55,527 nucleotides of DNA from contig JBFMCR010000038.1 of NCBI GenBank assembly GCA_040754425.1, positions 1 to 55,527 of the forward strand, given 5' to 3'. This document shows positions 41,552-50,068 of this stretch, piece by piece (position 1 is the stretch's first letter; every line of letters starts with the position of its first letter). The notes beneath the pieces are model-generated. The model did not search any database and had not been told where the DNA came from. It worked only from the letters and a program-made list of their open reading frames with translations. The stretch is from UBA6918 sp040754425 (lineage in GTDB: Bacteria > Pseudomonadota > Gammaproteobacteria > Burkholderiales > Thiobacillaceae). Position numbers and translations under genes: made by a program.

Positions 41552-41884
41552 ATGCGAGTTTTCATCGAGGAACAGGATGTGCTGGACCACATGTTCAATG
41601 CCTGTACCACTTCCCAGATCACCGAATTCGTTCCCGAAAAGCGGGGGTTTCGCATCCACGGGCACAGCACAACCGTCGCCCTGGAGAAGGCGTTCTGGAA
41701 CGTGCTGGAAGACATGGCGCGGGAATTGGGCCTCACCCTGCCCAAACTGATCGAGCGGGTCTACGACGGCTGTCTCGTGGCCAATGACAAGAACATCGCC
41801 TCCTGCCTGAGGGTGATTTGCGTCAAGTGGCTGTTGGTCTATTCTCAGGATGCCGTTGTGGACCCCGTGGCGATACTGGGCTGA
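41552..41884 (+). CDS. Ribbon-helix-helix domain protein, likely regulator
   Basis: A 110-aa protein with a ribbon-helix-helix-like core: RIHGHSTTVALEKAFWNVLEDMARELG, then LIERVYDGCLVANDKNIASCLRVIC. RHH proteins bind DNA as dimers through a beta-ribbon. It is transcribed away from the YeeE-TusA-rhodanese cluster and shares its upstream region, so a role in controlling that cluster is likely. GGGAG precedes the ATG. Confidence 0.75.
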   Translation: MRVFIEEQDVLDHMFNACTTSQITEFVPEKRGFRIHGHSTTVALEKAFWNVLEDMARELGLTLPKLIERVYDGCLVANDKNIASCLRVICVKWLLVYSQDAVVDPVAILG

Positions 41885-42002
41885 AGAGAAGAACGCAGCA
41901 TTTGCCTGCCGGGGGCTTTTCGATCTTCAGTATCTTTCGTTCCTGCAATGCGCAGAAATCACGTTGCGAATTCTCGCCCCAGATAACCGCCCTGCCATTC
42001 TC

Positions 42003-42446
42003 GTGTTCAAGATTCCCATTTCCGTCCTGGTGGTGATCCATACGCCGGAGCGTCAGGTGCTGCTCCTGGAGCGCGCCGACCATCCGGGCTGGTGGCAGTC
42101 GGTCACCGGCTCGCAGAATCCGGGAGAGTCGCTCGTGGAAACGGCGGTGCGCGAGGTGCGGGAGGAAACCGGACTCGATGCGCTCGCCTACAGGCTTTCT
42201 GACTGGGGTTACAGCAATCGTTACGAAATCTACGACTGCTATCGCCACCGCTATCCGCCCGGGGTCACGCACAACACCGAGCACGTGTTCGGCCTGGAGG
42301 TGCCGTCGACTTTGCCGGTGACCCCGGCGCCGCGCGAGCACTTGGGCTACCAGTGGCTGCCGGCGGAAGCGGCGGCGCAAAAGTGCTTTTCTTCCAGCAA
42401 TGCCGAGGCTATTCGCAAGTTGGCAAAGGGCGAAATTCCCGGCTAG
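42003..42446 (+). CDS. nudB: Dihydroneopterin triphosphate diphosphatase (Nudix)
   Basis: A 147-aa Nudix hydrolase of the NudB type, which acts in folate synthesis by removing pyrophosphate from dihydroneopterin triphosphate. The Nudix box starts at Gly36 and includes REVREETGL. The family parts WWQSVTGSQNPGE, HRYPPGVTHNTEHVFGL and HLGYQWLP are present. I start at GTG 42003 (reads MFKIPISVLVV). The open frame extends further up, into the regulator gene's end, without similarity. No clear Shine-Dalgarno was found. Confidence 0.82.
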   Translation: MFKIPISVLVVIHTPERQVLLLERADHPGWWQSVTGSQNPGESLVETAVREVREETGLDALAYRLSDWGYSNRYEIYDCYRHRYPPGVTHNTEHVFGLEVPSTLPVTPAPREHLGYQWLPAEAAAQKCFSSSNAEAIRKLAKGEIPG

Positions 42447-42455
42447 CATTGGCGT

Positions 42456-43214
42456 ATGTCAGCCGCAAAGGAAATCCACGTCGCCAGCTACAACATCCAC
42501 AAGGGGATGTCGCATTTCAACCGCCGGCTGACCATACACGAGATGCGCGAGAAGCTGCACAGCCTGAACGTGGACCTGGCCTTTTTGCAGGAAGTGCAGG
42601 GTCTGCACGAAGGCCGCGCCGCGCGCTTTCCGCAGTGGCCGGAAAAGCCGCAGCTCGAATTCCTGGCCGATACCCTGTGGACGGATTTCGCCTACGGCAG
42701 GAATGCGGTGTACGACGAGGGCCATCACGGCAACGCCATCCTTTCCCGCTATCCCATCCAGTCCTGGGAAAACCTGGACATCTCGAGCCACTTCATGGAA
42801 TCTCGCGGCATGCTGCATTGCGAACTGCAGCCGCCGGGCTGGAGCGAGCCGCTGCACTGCATCAATGTGCATCTTGCGCTCACCGAGGGCGGGCGCAACC
42901 GCCAGGTGCGCATGATCGCCGAGCGCATTCGCAAGAGTGTGCCGCAAGGCGCGCCGCTGGTTCTGGCCGGCGATTTCAACGACTGGCGCATGCGCGCCAC
43001 CCGCTACCTCGCCGACGAGCTCGGCCTCAAGGAGGTGTTCGAGGTGCAGCACGGGCGCCATGCGCGCAGCTACCCCTCGGTGATGCCGCTGTTTTCGCTC
43101 GACCGCATCTACGTGCGCGGTCTCGGCGTGAAAGCCTGCAGCGTGCACGCCGGGCCGGTGTGGCACAGGCTTTCCGATCATGCCGCGCTGACGGCAAGCC
43201 TGTTGCCTGAATGA
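42456..43214 (+). CDS. Endonuclease/exonuclease/phosphatase family protein (YbhP-like)
   Basis: A 252-aa protein with the EEP fold. Visible parts are ASYNIHKG at the start, FLQEVQG (catalytic Glu), GHHGNAILSRYPI, the VLAGDFNDWR motif and the C-terminal SDHAAL. The substrate may be a nucleic acid or a phospholipid. It overlaps clsB by four bases. In E. coli ybhP and clsB (ybhO) are also adjacent, which suggests a lipid-linked role. Confidence 0.85.
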   Translation: MSAAKEIHVASYNIHKGMSHFNRRLTIHEMREKLHSLNVDLAFLQEVQGLHEGRAARFPQWPEKPQLEFLADTLWTDFAYGRNAVYDEGHHGNAILSRYPIQSWENLDISSHFMESRGMLHCELQPPGWSEPLHCINVHLALTEGGRNRQVRMIAERIRKSVPQGAPLVLAGDFNDWRMRATRYLADELGLKEVFEVQHGRHARSYPSVMPLFSLDRIYVRGLGVKACSVHAGPVWHRLSDHAALTASLLPE

Positions 43215-44377
43215 AAGGCTACGTCTCCGGCAATCGCATCGCCCTGTTCAAGAACGGCGAAGAATTTTTTCCGGCGCTGGCGCAGGCCATCGACCGCGCG
43301 CGCGAGCGGGTGCATGTGGAAACCTATATCTACCGTGACGACGACACCGGTCGCGCCATCGCCGCGGCGCTGATGCGCGCGGCGCGGCGCGGCGTCAGGG
43401 TCCACCTGCTCATCGACGGCTTCGGCTCGTCGCCGCTGCCGCTCGCGTTGCTGCAGGCCATGCGCGATGCCGGCGTGCAGGTGCTGGTCTACCGTCCGGA
43501 AGTTCTGCGCTGGCGCCTGCGCCGCTACCGCCTGCGCCGCCTGCATCGCAAGCTGGCGCAGGTGGATGGCTCGATCGCCTTCGTCGGCGGCATCAACATC
43601 GTCAACGACGCCGACTCGGCAGGGGTGCCGCCGCAGTATGACTATGCCGTGTCGGTCGAAGGGCCGCTGGTGGGCGAGGTGTACCTGACCATGCGCAGGC
43701 TGTGGAACATGGTGTCATGGTCGCAACTGCGCCTGCGCAGGCGCGACCATCGGCAGGCGATCGCGGTGGCGCCGGCAGGCAGGGTGCGCGCGCAACTGCT
43801 GCTGCGCGACAACCTGCGCCATCGCCGCGACATCGAGCGCGCCTACCTGCGCGCGATCGGCAAGGCGCGCAGGGAGATCGTCATTGCCAACGCCTATTTT
43901 CTGCCCGGCGCGCGTTTCCTCCGCGCGCTCATCGCCGCTGCCGGGCGCGGCGTGCGCGTGGTGGTGCTGGTCCAGGGGAAGACCGATCATCCCCTGGCGA
44001 ATTACGCCAAACGGGCCTTCTACGAACGCCTGCTGCGCGCAGGCGTGGAAATTTACGAGTACCGGAAAAGCGTGCTGCATGCGAAGGCCGCGGTCATCGA
44101 CGGCATCTGGGCGACGGTGGGTTCTTCCAACCTCGACCCGTTCAGCCTGGTGCTGTCGCGCGAGGCGAACGTGGCGGTCCATGACCGGGATTTCGCCACT
44201 GAACTGCGTGCCAGCATGCAGGCGGAAATCGACGGCGGCGCATTGCGCATTCTGCCCGAACTGCTCGAATCCCTGTCTTTGTACAGGCGTTTCCTGATCT
44301 GGCTGAGCCACCGCATCGTCCGGGGGATGATGGGCATGGTGGGCTATGCCGGCGACGAGTCCGGGCCGCGGCGCTGA
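43211..44377 (+). CDS. clsB: Cardiolipin synthase B
   Basis: A 388-aa phospholipase D-superfamily enzyme that makes cardiolipin. Two HKD motifs are present: His112-Lys114-Asp119 (LHRKLAQVDG) and His290-Lys292-Asp297 (LHAKAAVIDG). There is no N-terminal membrane segment, which fits ClsB rather than ClsA. A basic stretch at about 100-113 is likely to touch the membrane. It ends 13 bases before the convergent HerA-like gene. Confidence 0.88.
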   Translation: MKGYVSGNRIALFKNGEEFFPALAQAIDRARERVHVETYIYRDDDTGRAIAAALMRAARRGVRVHLLIDGFGSSPLPLALLQAMRDAGVQVLVYRPEVLRWRLRRYRLRRLHRKLAQVDGSIAFVGGINIVNDADSAGVPPQYDYAVSVEGPLVGEVYLTMRRLWNMVSWSQLRLRRRDHRQAIAVAPAGRVRAQLLLRDNLRHRRDIERAYLRAIGKARREIVIANAYFLPGARFLRALIAAAGRGVRVVVLVQGKTDHPLANYAKRAFYERLLRAGVEIYEYRKSVLHAKAAVIDGIWATVGSSNLDPFSLVLSREANVAVHDRDFATELRASMQAEIDGGALRILPELLESLSLYRRFLIWLSHRIVRGMMGMVGYAGDESGPRR

Positions 44378-44389
44378 GTTTTGTCCCTT

Positions 44390-45886
44390 TTATTTCCGGC
44401 CGAGGATGCCGCCCAGCACGCCGCGCAGTATCTGGCGCCCGAGCTGGCTGCCGACGGTGCGTGCGGCGCTTTTCGCCATGGCTTCGATCACGCCCTGGCG
44501 GCGGCCGCTGCCGCCGAGCACGCTGCCGAGCGTGCCGAGCACCCCGCCTGCTGCGGCTTCCCTGCCTTTCCGTTCACGGGCTGACTCTTCGGCGGACTGT
44601 GCCGCCAGCCGTTCGGCGCGCGCCTTGAGCATTTCGTAGGCCGATTCGCGGTCGCGGGTTTTCTCGTACACGCCGGCCACAAGCGAGTTGTCGATGAGTT
44701 TCCGGCGCTGCTCGGGGGTGATGGGCCCGATCCGGCCGCTGGGCGGCACGATGAAAGCGCGCTCGACCACGCCGGGACGTCCTTTTTCATCCAGGAAGGA
44801 CACCAGCGCCTCGCCCACGCCGAGTTCGGTGATGGCGGTTTCCTCGTCCAGCGCCGCGTTGTCGCGCATGGTCTCGGCCGCGGCGCGCACCGCCTTCCGG
44901 TCGCGCGGACTGAAGGCGCGCAGCGCGTGCTGCACGCGGTTGCCGAGCTGGGACAGCACGCGATCCGGCACGTCGGCCGGATTCTGCGTGACGAAATATA
45001 CGCCCACGCCCTTGGAGCGGATGAGGCGCACCACCTGCTCGATCTTTTCCACCAGCGCCTCGGGGGCGTCGGAGAACAGCAGGTGCGCCTCGTCGAAGAA
45101 AAAAACCAATTTTGGCTTGTCGAGGTCGCCGACTTCGGGCAGGTTCTCGAACAGCTCAGACAGCAGCCACAGGAGCAGCGTCGCGTACAGCTTGGGCGAC
45201 TGCATGAGCCTGTCAGCGGAGAGGATGTTGATCACTCCCTTGCCGCGCAGGGACTGCATGAGGTCTTCGATGTCGAGCATCGGCTCGCCGAAAATCTTCT
45301 CGCCGCCCTGTGATTCCAGCGTCAGCAGGCCGCGCTGGATGGCGCCGATGGAGGCGGCGGAGACGTTGCCGTACTCGGTGGTGAATTTCCTGGCGTTCTC
45401 GCCCACGAAGGCCAGCATGGCGCGCAGGTCCTTCAAATCCAGCAGCAGCAGGCCGTTGTCGTCGGCCACCTTGAACACGAGATTGAGCACGCCGCTCTGG
45501 GTCTCGTTGAGGTCGAGCATCCTGGACAAAAGCAGCGGGCCCATGTCGGACACCGTGGCGCGCACCGGATGGCCCGTTTCGCCAAAAGGATCCCACAGCG
45601 TGACCGGGTGGCCGCGGTACTCGAAGCCTTCGAGCTTGAGCTTTTCCACGCGCTGGGCGACCTTGGGGTTGTTGCCGCCAGGTTGGGAAATGCCGGAGAG
45701 GTCGCCCTTCACGTCCGACATGAAGCAGGGCACGCCGATGTCGGAGAAATGCTCGGCCAGGGTCTGCAGCGTCACGGTCTTGCCGGTGCCGGTGGCGCCG
45801 GTGATGAGGCCGTGACGGTTGGCCATCTGCGGCAAAAGGTGGAGTTCGGTGTTGTCGTTCTTGGCAATCAGCAGCGGTTCGGCCAT
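44390..45886 (-). CDS. HerA-like ATPase (DUF853, YjgR-like)
   Basis: A 498-aa ATPase of the HerA/FtsK group, like E. coli YjgR. Walker A is GATGTGKT at 30-37. Walker B is VFFFDEAHLLF in the middle. A later segment, VYFVTQNPADVPDRVLSQLGNRVQHALRAF, is typical. The C-terminal end is Gly/Ala-rich (residues 460-498). I start at MAEPLLIAKNDNTELHL (45886). Cellular role unknown; HerA relatives pump or process DNA. Confidence 0.87.
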   Translation of the reverse strand: MAEPLLIAKNDNTELHLLPQMANRHGLITGATGTGKTVTLQTLAEHFSDIGVPCFMSDVKGDLSGISQPGGNNPKVAQRVEKLKLEGFEYRGHPVTLWDPFGETGHPVRATVSDMGPLLLSRMLDLNETQSGVLNLVFKVADDNGLLLLDLKDLRAMLAFVGENARKFTTEYGNVSAASIGAIQRGLLTLESQGGEKIFGEPMLDIEDLMQSLRGKGVINILSADRLMQSPKLYATLLLWLLSELFENLPEVGDLDKPKLVFFFDEAHLLFSDAPEALVEKIEQVVRLIRSKGVGVYFVTQNPADVPDRVLSQLGNRVQHALRAFSPRDRKAVRAAAETMRDNAALDEETAITELGVGEALVSFLDEKGRPGVVERAFIVPPSGRIGPITPEQRRKLIDNSLVAGVYEKTRDRESAYEMLKARAERLAAQSAEESARERKGREAAAGGVLGTLGSVLGGSGRRQGVIEAMAKSAARTVGSQLGRQILRGVLGGILGRK

Positions 45887-45971
45887 GGCTATTCGTCTCC
45901 TCGCGTCACGGGAGGAATGATAGCCTGCAGGGCCGCGTGTTTGCACCTGCCGCCGCAGGCGGCAGGATTGC

Positions 45972-46364
45972 TCAAAGCAGGGTGAAGAAATGCAGAAAAG
46001 GCTTGGCCAGATGCATGCGGCGGATCATGCCGCGGTAATCGCCGGACTTGAACTGGATTGCGCCCTGCGATACGGCCACGCCCAGGCTCATGATGGTGAG
46101 CGGATTGCGGCGCCAGGCTTCCCAGCGCTCCGGGTCGGCGCGCAGGTCCCAGTCGTAGACGACTTCCCCGGAGCGCGCGGTCGTGGCATGTGCGACCTTG
46201 CCGTCCTGCACGTGGAAGGTCGCGCGCGGCAGTTCCTCGTCCTTGTAGCCGAAACCGATGATGGAATTGAATTTGGCCTGTCCCAGCGGCCCGGTCATTT
46301 CCGGGGCGTTGTTCCAGCGCGAAGCAAAGCCGTTCACCCATTCCTGGTCAAACATGGTCGCCAT
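45972..46364 (-). CDS. SCP2-like (sterol carrier-type) domain protein
   Basis: A 130-aa soluble protein. The layout resembles the SCP2 fold: an N-terminal helix (FDQEWVNGFASRWN), then a beta-sheet with ATFHVQDGKVAHA and VVYDWDLRAD. The C-terminal part SLGVAVSQGAIQFKSGDYRGMIR ends HFFTLL. GGAGG lies 10 bases before the ATG at 46364; a second ATG is three codons in. It may bind a lipid or quinone. Assignment by pattern, moderate confidence. Confidence 0.6.
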   Translation of the reverse strand: MATMFDQEWVNGFASRWNNAPEMTGPLGQAKFNSIIGFGYKDEELPRATFHVQDGKVAHATTARSGEVVYDWDLRADPERWEAWRRNPLTIMSLGVAVSQGAIQFKSGDYRGMIRRMHLAKPFLHFFTLL

Positions 46365-46423
46365 GGTTTCTTTTCCTCCAACAAATGACGGTTAAGGATT
46401 CTTGGTATTTGTCTTTTGTGCGC

Positions 46424-46444
46424 TGGCCGCTGCTCAAGCGGCCA
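46424..46444. other. Hairpin upstream of ndh (first)
   Basis: An 8-bp perfect inverted repeat TGGCCGCT/AGCGGCCA with loop GCTCA in the 213-base gap between the SCP2-like gene and ndh. No T tract follows it. Confidence 0.4.
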
Positions 46445-46498
46445 TCTGACCGGATTGCCAGCCGCAAATATCATACGTGAAGACTGTGACAAATTTGG

Positions 46499-46523
46499 CC
46501 TGGCCCGCCACTGGCGGGCCAGG
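46499..46523. other. Hairpin upstream of ndh (second)
   Basis: An 11-bp perfect stem CCTGGCCCGCC/GGCGGGCCAGG with loop ACT, 55 bases before the ndh ATG. It is not followed by a T run on the plus strand. It could shape the ndh leader or bind a regulator. Confidence 0.45.
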
Positions 46524-46577
46524 ACGAATAAATAGAAGCATTTGCTGATATTCCGGGTATCATGGGCTCAACGAGAC

Positions 46578-47912
46578 ATGGCGGGGAAGTTTGCGGTGGT
46601 TGAACGGCGCTTGCATGAAATCGTCATCGTCGGCGGCGGCGCCGGGGGGCTGGAATTGGCCACCCGGCTCGGCGACAGGCTGGGCAGGAAAAAGCGCGCG
46701 CACATCACCCTCATCGACTCTTCGCCCTCGCATATCTGGAAGCCGCTGCTGTACGAAGTCGCGGCCGGCAGCCTGGATTCCTACGCCGAAAGGCTGGAAT
46801 ACCTGGCGCAGGGGCACTGGCACGGCTTCACCTTCCGCCTGGGACGCATGGACGGACTCGACCGCGAACGCCGACAGGTGAGTGTCGCGCCCACATTCGA
46901 CGACGAGGGCCTGGAAGTCATCCCGCGCCGCAACTTCCATTACGACACCCTCATCATCGCGGTCGGCTCGGTCGGCAACGACTTCGGCGTGCCCGGCGTG
47001 AAGGAGCATTGCATCATGCTCGACACCCCCGAGCAGGCGCGCGAATTCCACCGCCGCCACATCAATGCCTGCCTGCGCGCCAATACCCAGACCGAGCCGG
47101 TGGCGCCGGGCCAGCTCACCATCGGCATCGTCGGCGCGGGCGCCACCGGCGTGGAGCTCGCCGCCGAACTGCACGACACCACGCGCGAGCTGTCGGCCTA
47201 CGGCATGGACAAGATCGAGCCCGAGAAGAGCCTCAAGATCCTCCTCGTCGAGGCCTCGGACCGCATTCTCCCGGGCCTGCCGCCGCGGCTGTCGAACGCC
47301 GCGGCCGAGCGCCTGACCGAACTGGGCGTGGAAATGCATACGCGCGAGCGCATCGTGGAAGTGCGCGAAAACGGCATGGTGACGGCGGACGGCAAGTTCA
47401 TCCCGGCCAGCATGATGGTCTGGTCTGCGGGCATCAAGGCGCCGGATTTCCTCAAGGACATCGCCGGCCTGGAAACCAACCGCATCAACCAGCTGGTGGT
47501 GCGCCCCACCCTGCAGACCACGCGCGACGACGACATCTTCGCTTTCGGCGATTGCGCCGCCTGCCCCATGCCCGGCGGCGGCTTCGTGCCGCCGCGCGCC
47601 CAGGCCGCGCACCAGCAGGCGTCGATGCTGGTGAAATCGGTGTGCCGGCGACTGCGCGGCAAACCGCTGCCGGAATATGTCTATCGCGACTACGGTTCGC
47701 TGGTGGCCTTGGGGCGCTATACCACCGTGGGCAACCTCATGGGCAGCCTCACCGGCGGCAGCATCATGATCGAGGGCGCGATCGCCCGTCTCGTCTACTG
47801 GTCTTTGCACAAGATGCACCAGGTTGCTCTCCACGGCTGGTTCAAGACCGCGCTTACGACCTACGCCCACTTCATCAGCACGCCGACGCGGGCGCGCATC
47901 AAGCTGCATTGA
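46578..47912 (+). CDS. ndh: Type II NADH dehydrogenase
   Basis: A 444-aa flavoprotein of the NDH-2 family, which passes electrons from NADH to quinone at the inner membrane without pumping protons. The FAD site GGGAGG is at 19-24, and the NADH site is IGIVGAGATGVELAAELHD in the middle. A second FAD contact, DDDIFAFGDCAACP, and the quinone-side motif RAQAAHQQA follow. The C-terminus ends with a hydrophobic-basic helix that would anchor it. I start at MAGKFAVVERRLHEIVIVG (46578). Confidence 0.88.
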   Translation: MAGKFAVVERRLHEIVIVGGGAGGLELATRLGDRLGRKKRAHITLIDSSPSHIWKPLLYEVAAGSLDSYAERLEYLAQGHWHGFTFRLGRMDGLDRERRQVSVAPTFDDEGLEVIPRRNFHYDTLIIAVGSVGNDFGVPGVKEHCIMLDTPEQAREFHRRHINACLRANTQTEPVAPGQLTIGIVGAGATGVELAAELHDTTRELSAYGMDKIEPEKSLKILLVEASDRILPGLPPRLSNAAAERLTELGVEMHTRERIVEVRENGMVTADGKFIPASMMVWSAGIKAPDFLKDIAGLETNRINQLVVRPTLQTTRDDDIFAFGDCAACPMPGGGFVPPRAQAAHQQASMLVKSVCRRLRGKPLPEYVYRDYGSLVALGRYTTVGNLMGSLTGGSIMIEGAIARLVYWSLHKMHQVALHGWFKTALTTYAHFISTPTRARIKLH

Positions 47913-47929
47913 GTCCCCAAAGGCAAGAA

Positions 47930-47992
47930 CAGGGAGGTTAAGGGAGGGGTGGGAGCAAAACTTTTACTCCCGTGCCTCCCTTAACCTCCCTG
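47930..47992. repeat. 63-bp palindromic element, copy 2
   Basis: A 63-bp palindrome with exact 18-base inverted ends (CAGGGAGGTTAAGGGAGG at 47930-47947, its complement at 47975-47992) and an inner GGGAGCAAAACTTTTACTCCC dyad. It lies between ndh and the convergent ROK gene, and may work as a two-way terminator or as a REP-like repeat. A related 63-bp copy is at 22561-22623. Confidence 0.65.
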
Positions 47993-48025
47993 TCAATTAG
48001 TTATTTTCGTGCTTCCCACAATCAA

Positions 48026-49027
48026 CTACTCGTTCCACAGCCAGGCGGCGCCCCTGACGCCGCTGGAATCGCCGAATTTCGGCGGCACCAGCCGCGTGTC
48101 GATGCGGTCGGAATACACGTAGCGCGGCCACAGCTTGGGCACGGTTTCGTACAGGCGGGCGATGTTGGAAAGGCCGCCGCCCAGCACGATCACATCGGGG
48201 TCGAGGATGTTGATGACGCTGGCCAGCGCGCGCGCTAGCCGCTCCTCGTAGCGTGCCAGCGTTTTGCTGCAGGGGCCGTAACCGGCGTTGGCCAGTTGCG
48301 CGATCTCGTGCGCGGGCAGATCCTCGCCGCCGTAGCGCACGTGGTCGGCCGCCAGTGCAGGGCCGGAAAGATAGGCCTCGATGCAGCCTTTCTTGCCGCA
48401 ATGGCACTGCGGGCCGTTGCACTCGCGCTCAGAGGGCCAGGGGTGCACGATGCGTTCGCCGGTGGCAGGGTGGGTGCCGGTTTCCTCGCGGTCCGTCTGC
48501 GCATGGCCGAACTGGAACCAGGGCAGGGGATTGTGGCCCCATTCCCCGGCGATGGAGTTGACGCCTTCGAGCACCTGGCCGCGCACCACGATGCCGCCGC
48601 CCACTCCGGTGCCGAGGATCGCGCCGAACACCACGCCAGCCCCCGCCGCCGCGCCGTCGGTGGCTTCCGACAGGGCGAAGCAGTTGGCGTCGTTGCTCAT
48701 GCGGATTTCGCGCCCCAGTGCGGCTTCCATGTCCTGTTTGAAAGGCTTGCCGATGAGGCTGGTGGAGTTGCAGTTCTTCATGAGCCCCGTGGCGCGCGAC
48801 AGCGCGCCCGGCGTGCCGATGCCGACCGTGCCCTTCTGCCCCAGCTCGGCCTCGGCCTGCCGGATCAGCCCTGCCGTGGCTTGGACCGTGCCGGGATAGT
48901 CGTTTTGCGGCGTGGGAATACGCCGGCGCAAAAGCTCGCGGCCATCGCCGCCCAGCGCGATGAGTTCGATCTTGGTGCCGCCCAGATCCACGCCCAGGCG
49001 CAGGGCCGAAGTGCTAGAATTCGCCAT
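48026..49027 (-). CDS. ROK family sugar kinase (fructokinase-like)
   Basis: A 333-aa ROK kinase, close to E. coli Mak. The ATP motif is LGVDLGGTKIEL (Asp14), and the catalytic aspartate is Asp113 in MSNDANCFAL. The zinc site is His165 (GEWGHNPLPW) with C208, C210 and C215 (CHCGKKGCIE). Likely a fructokinase or N-acetylglucosamine-type kinase. It is divergent from yebC with only 35 bases between the starts. Confidence 0.87.
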   Translation of the reverse strand: MANSSTSALRLGVDLGGTKIELIALGGDGRELLRRRIPTPQNDYPGTVQATAGLIRQAEAELGQKGTVGIGTPGALSRATGLMKNCNSTSLIGKPFKQDMEAALGREIRMSNDANCFALSEATDGAAAGAGVVFGAILGTGVGGGIVVRGQVLEGVNSIAGEWGHNPLPWFQFGHAQTDREETGTHPATGERIVHPWPSERECNGPQCHCGKKGCIEAYLSGPALAADHVRYGGEDLPAHEIAQLANAGYGPCSKTLARYEERLARALASVINILDPDVIVLGGGLSNIARLYETVPKLWPRYVYSDRIDTRLVPPKFGDSSGVRGAAWLWNE

Positions 49028-49062
49028 TGATTTTTATCGCGGCAGCAGGCAGGGAAGAAAGC

Positions 49063-49794
49063 ATGGCTGGACACAGTAAATGGGCCAACATCCAGCACCG
49101 CAAGGGTCGCCAGGACGCCAAGCGGGGCAAGATTTTCACCAAGCTTATCAAGGAAATCACCGTCGCGGCGAAAATGGGCGGCGGCGACCCCGCCATGAAC
49201 CCGCGCCTGCGCCTGGCCATCGACAAGGCCAAGGCCGAGTCCATGCCCAAGGACAACATCGACAACGCCATCAAGCGCGGCACCGGGCAGCTCGAGGGCG
49301 TAAGCTACGAGGAAGTGCGCTACGAGGGCTACGGCATCGGCGGCGCCGCGGTGATGGTGGACTGCCTCACCGACAACAAGACCCGCACCGTGGCCGACGT
49401 GCGCCATGCCCTCTCCAAGCACGGCGGCAACATGGGCACCGACGGCTGCGTGGCCTTCCAGTTCAAGCATTGCGGACAGATCGTGCTGGAACCGGGCGCT
49501 TCCGAGGATGCGGTCATGGAAGCGGCGCTGGAAGCCGGCGCCGAAGACGTCATCACGAACGACGACGGTTCCATCGAAGTCATCACCCCGCCTGATCCCA
49601 AGGCCTTCGAAACCGTGAAGGAAGCCCTGGAAAAGGCCGGCTTCAAGCCGGCGCTGGCCGAGATCACCATGAAGCCGGAGAACGAGATCGAACTCGCCGA
49701 CGAAGACGCGGCGAAGATGCAGAAAATCCTCGATGCGCTGGAGTCGCTCGACGACGTGCAGGAGGTTTACACCAACGCGGTGTTGCCGGACTGA
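49063..49794 (+). CDS. yebC: YebC/PmpR family regulator or translation factor
   Basis: A 243-aa YebC protein. The family includes DNA-binding regulators and, as recently shown for some members, ribosome-associated factors for proline stretches. It begins MAGHSKWANIQHRKGRQDAKR and has the acidic C-terminal part. GGGAAGAAAG precedes the ATG at 49063. yebC before ruvC is the normal order; here a toxin-antitoxin pair has been inserted between them. Confidence 0.93.
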   Translation: MAGHSKWANIQHRKGRQDAKRGKIFTKLIKEITVAAKMGGGDPAMNPRLRLAIDKAKAESMPKDNIDNAIKRGTGQLEGVSYEEVRYEGYGIGGAAVMVDCLTDNKTRTVADVRHALSKHGGNMGTDGCVAFQFKHCGQIVLEPGASEDAVMEAALEAGAEDVITNDDGSIEVITPPDPKAFETVKEALEKAGFKPALAEITMKPENEIELADEDAAKMQKILDALESLDDVQEVYTNAVLPD

Positions 49795-49830
49795 ATCGGC
49801 TCTGCTAAAGTGGTCATAATTAAATGACCA
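49783..49830 (+). promoter_or_regulatory. Promoter and palindromic operator of the toxin-antitoxin pair
   Basis: TTGCCG (49783-49788) and TAAAGT (49806-49811) are spaced by 17. The inverted repeat TGGTCAT-N6-ATGACCA (49811-49830) follows directly, 13 bases before the antitoxin ATG. The -35 box lies inside the end of yebC. Such palindromes are usual targets of Phd-type antitoxins for autoregulation. Confidence 0.6.
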
Positions 49831-49843
49831 TATTGGGAGCATC

Positions 49844-50068
49844 ATGGAATTGTCCGCGACTGAATTCAAGGCCAAGTGCCTGGCCTATCTGGATCAGGTT
49901 CAGCAGACCCACGCCGAGATCGTACTGACCAAACACGGCCGTCCGGTCGCAAAGCTGGTGCCGGTGGAGGAGGCCGAGGCGAAGGTGTTTGGCCGTCTGG
50001 CGGGCACGGTGCACGTGCTGGGCGATATCGTGAACCCCCTGGATGAGGCCTGGGAAGCGGATGCTTGA
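49844..50068 (+). CDS. Phd/YefM-family antitoxin
   Basis: A 74-aa antitoxin. The N-terminal part MELSATEFKAKCLAYLDQV and HAEIVLTKHGRPVAKLVPV are typical of the Phd/YefM fold that binds DNA. The C-terminal part (FGRLAGTVHVLGDIVNPLDEAWE) would wrap the toxin. It overlaps the toxin start by 8 bases. GGGAGC lies upstream. Confidence 0.87.
   Translation: MELSATEFKAKCLAYLDQVQQTHAEIVLTKHGRPVAKLVPVEEAEAKVFGRLAGTVHVLGDIVNPLDEAWEADA

Noticed and set aside
46499..46523. The 11-bp hairpin before ndh as a terminator
   Set aside because: No T tract follows on the plus strand, and no plus-strand gene ends there.
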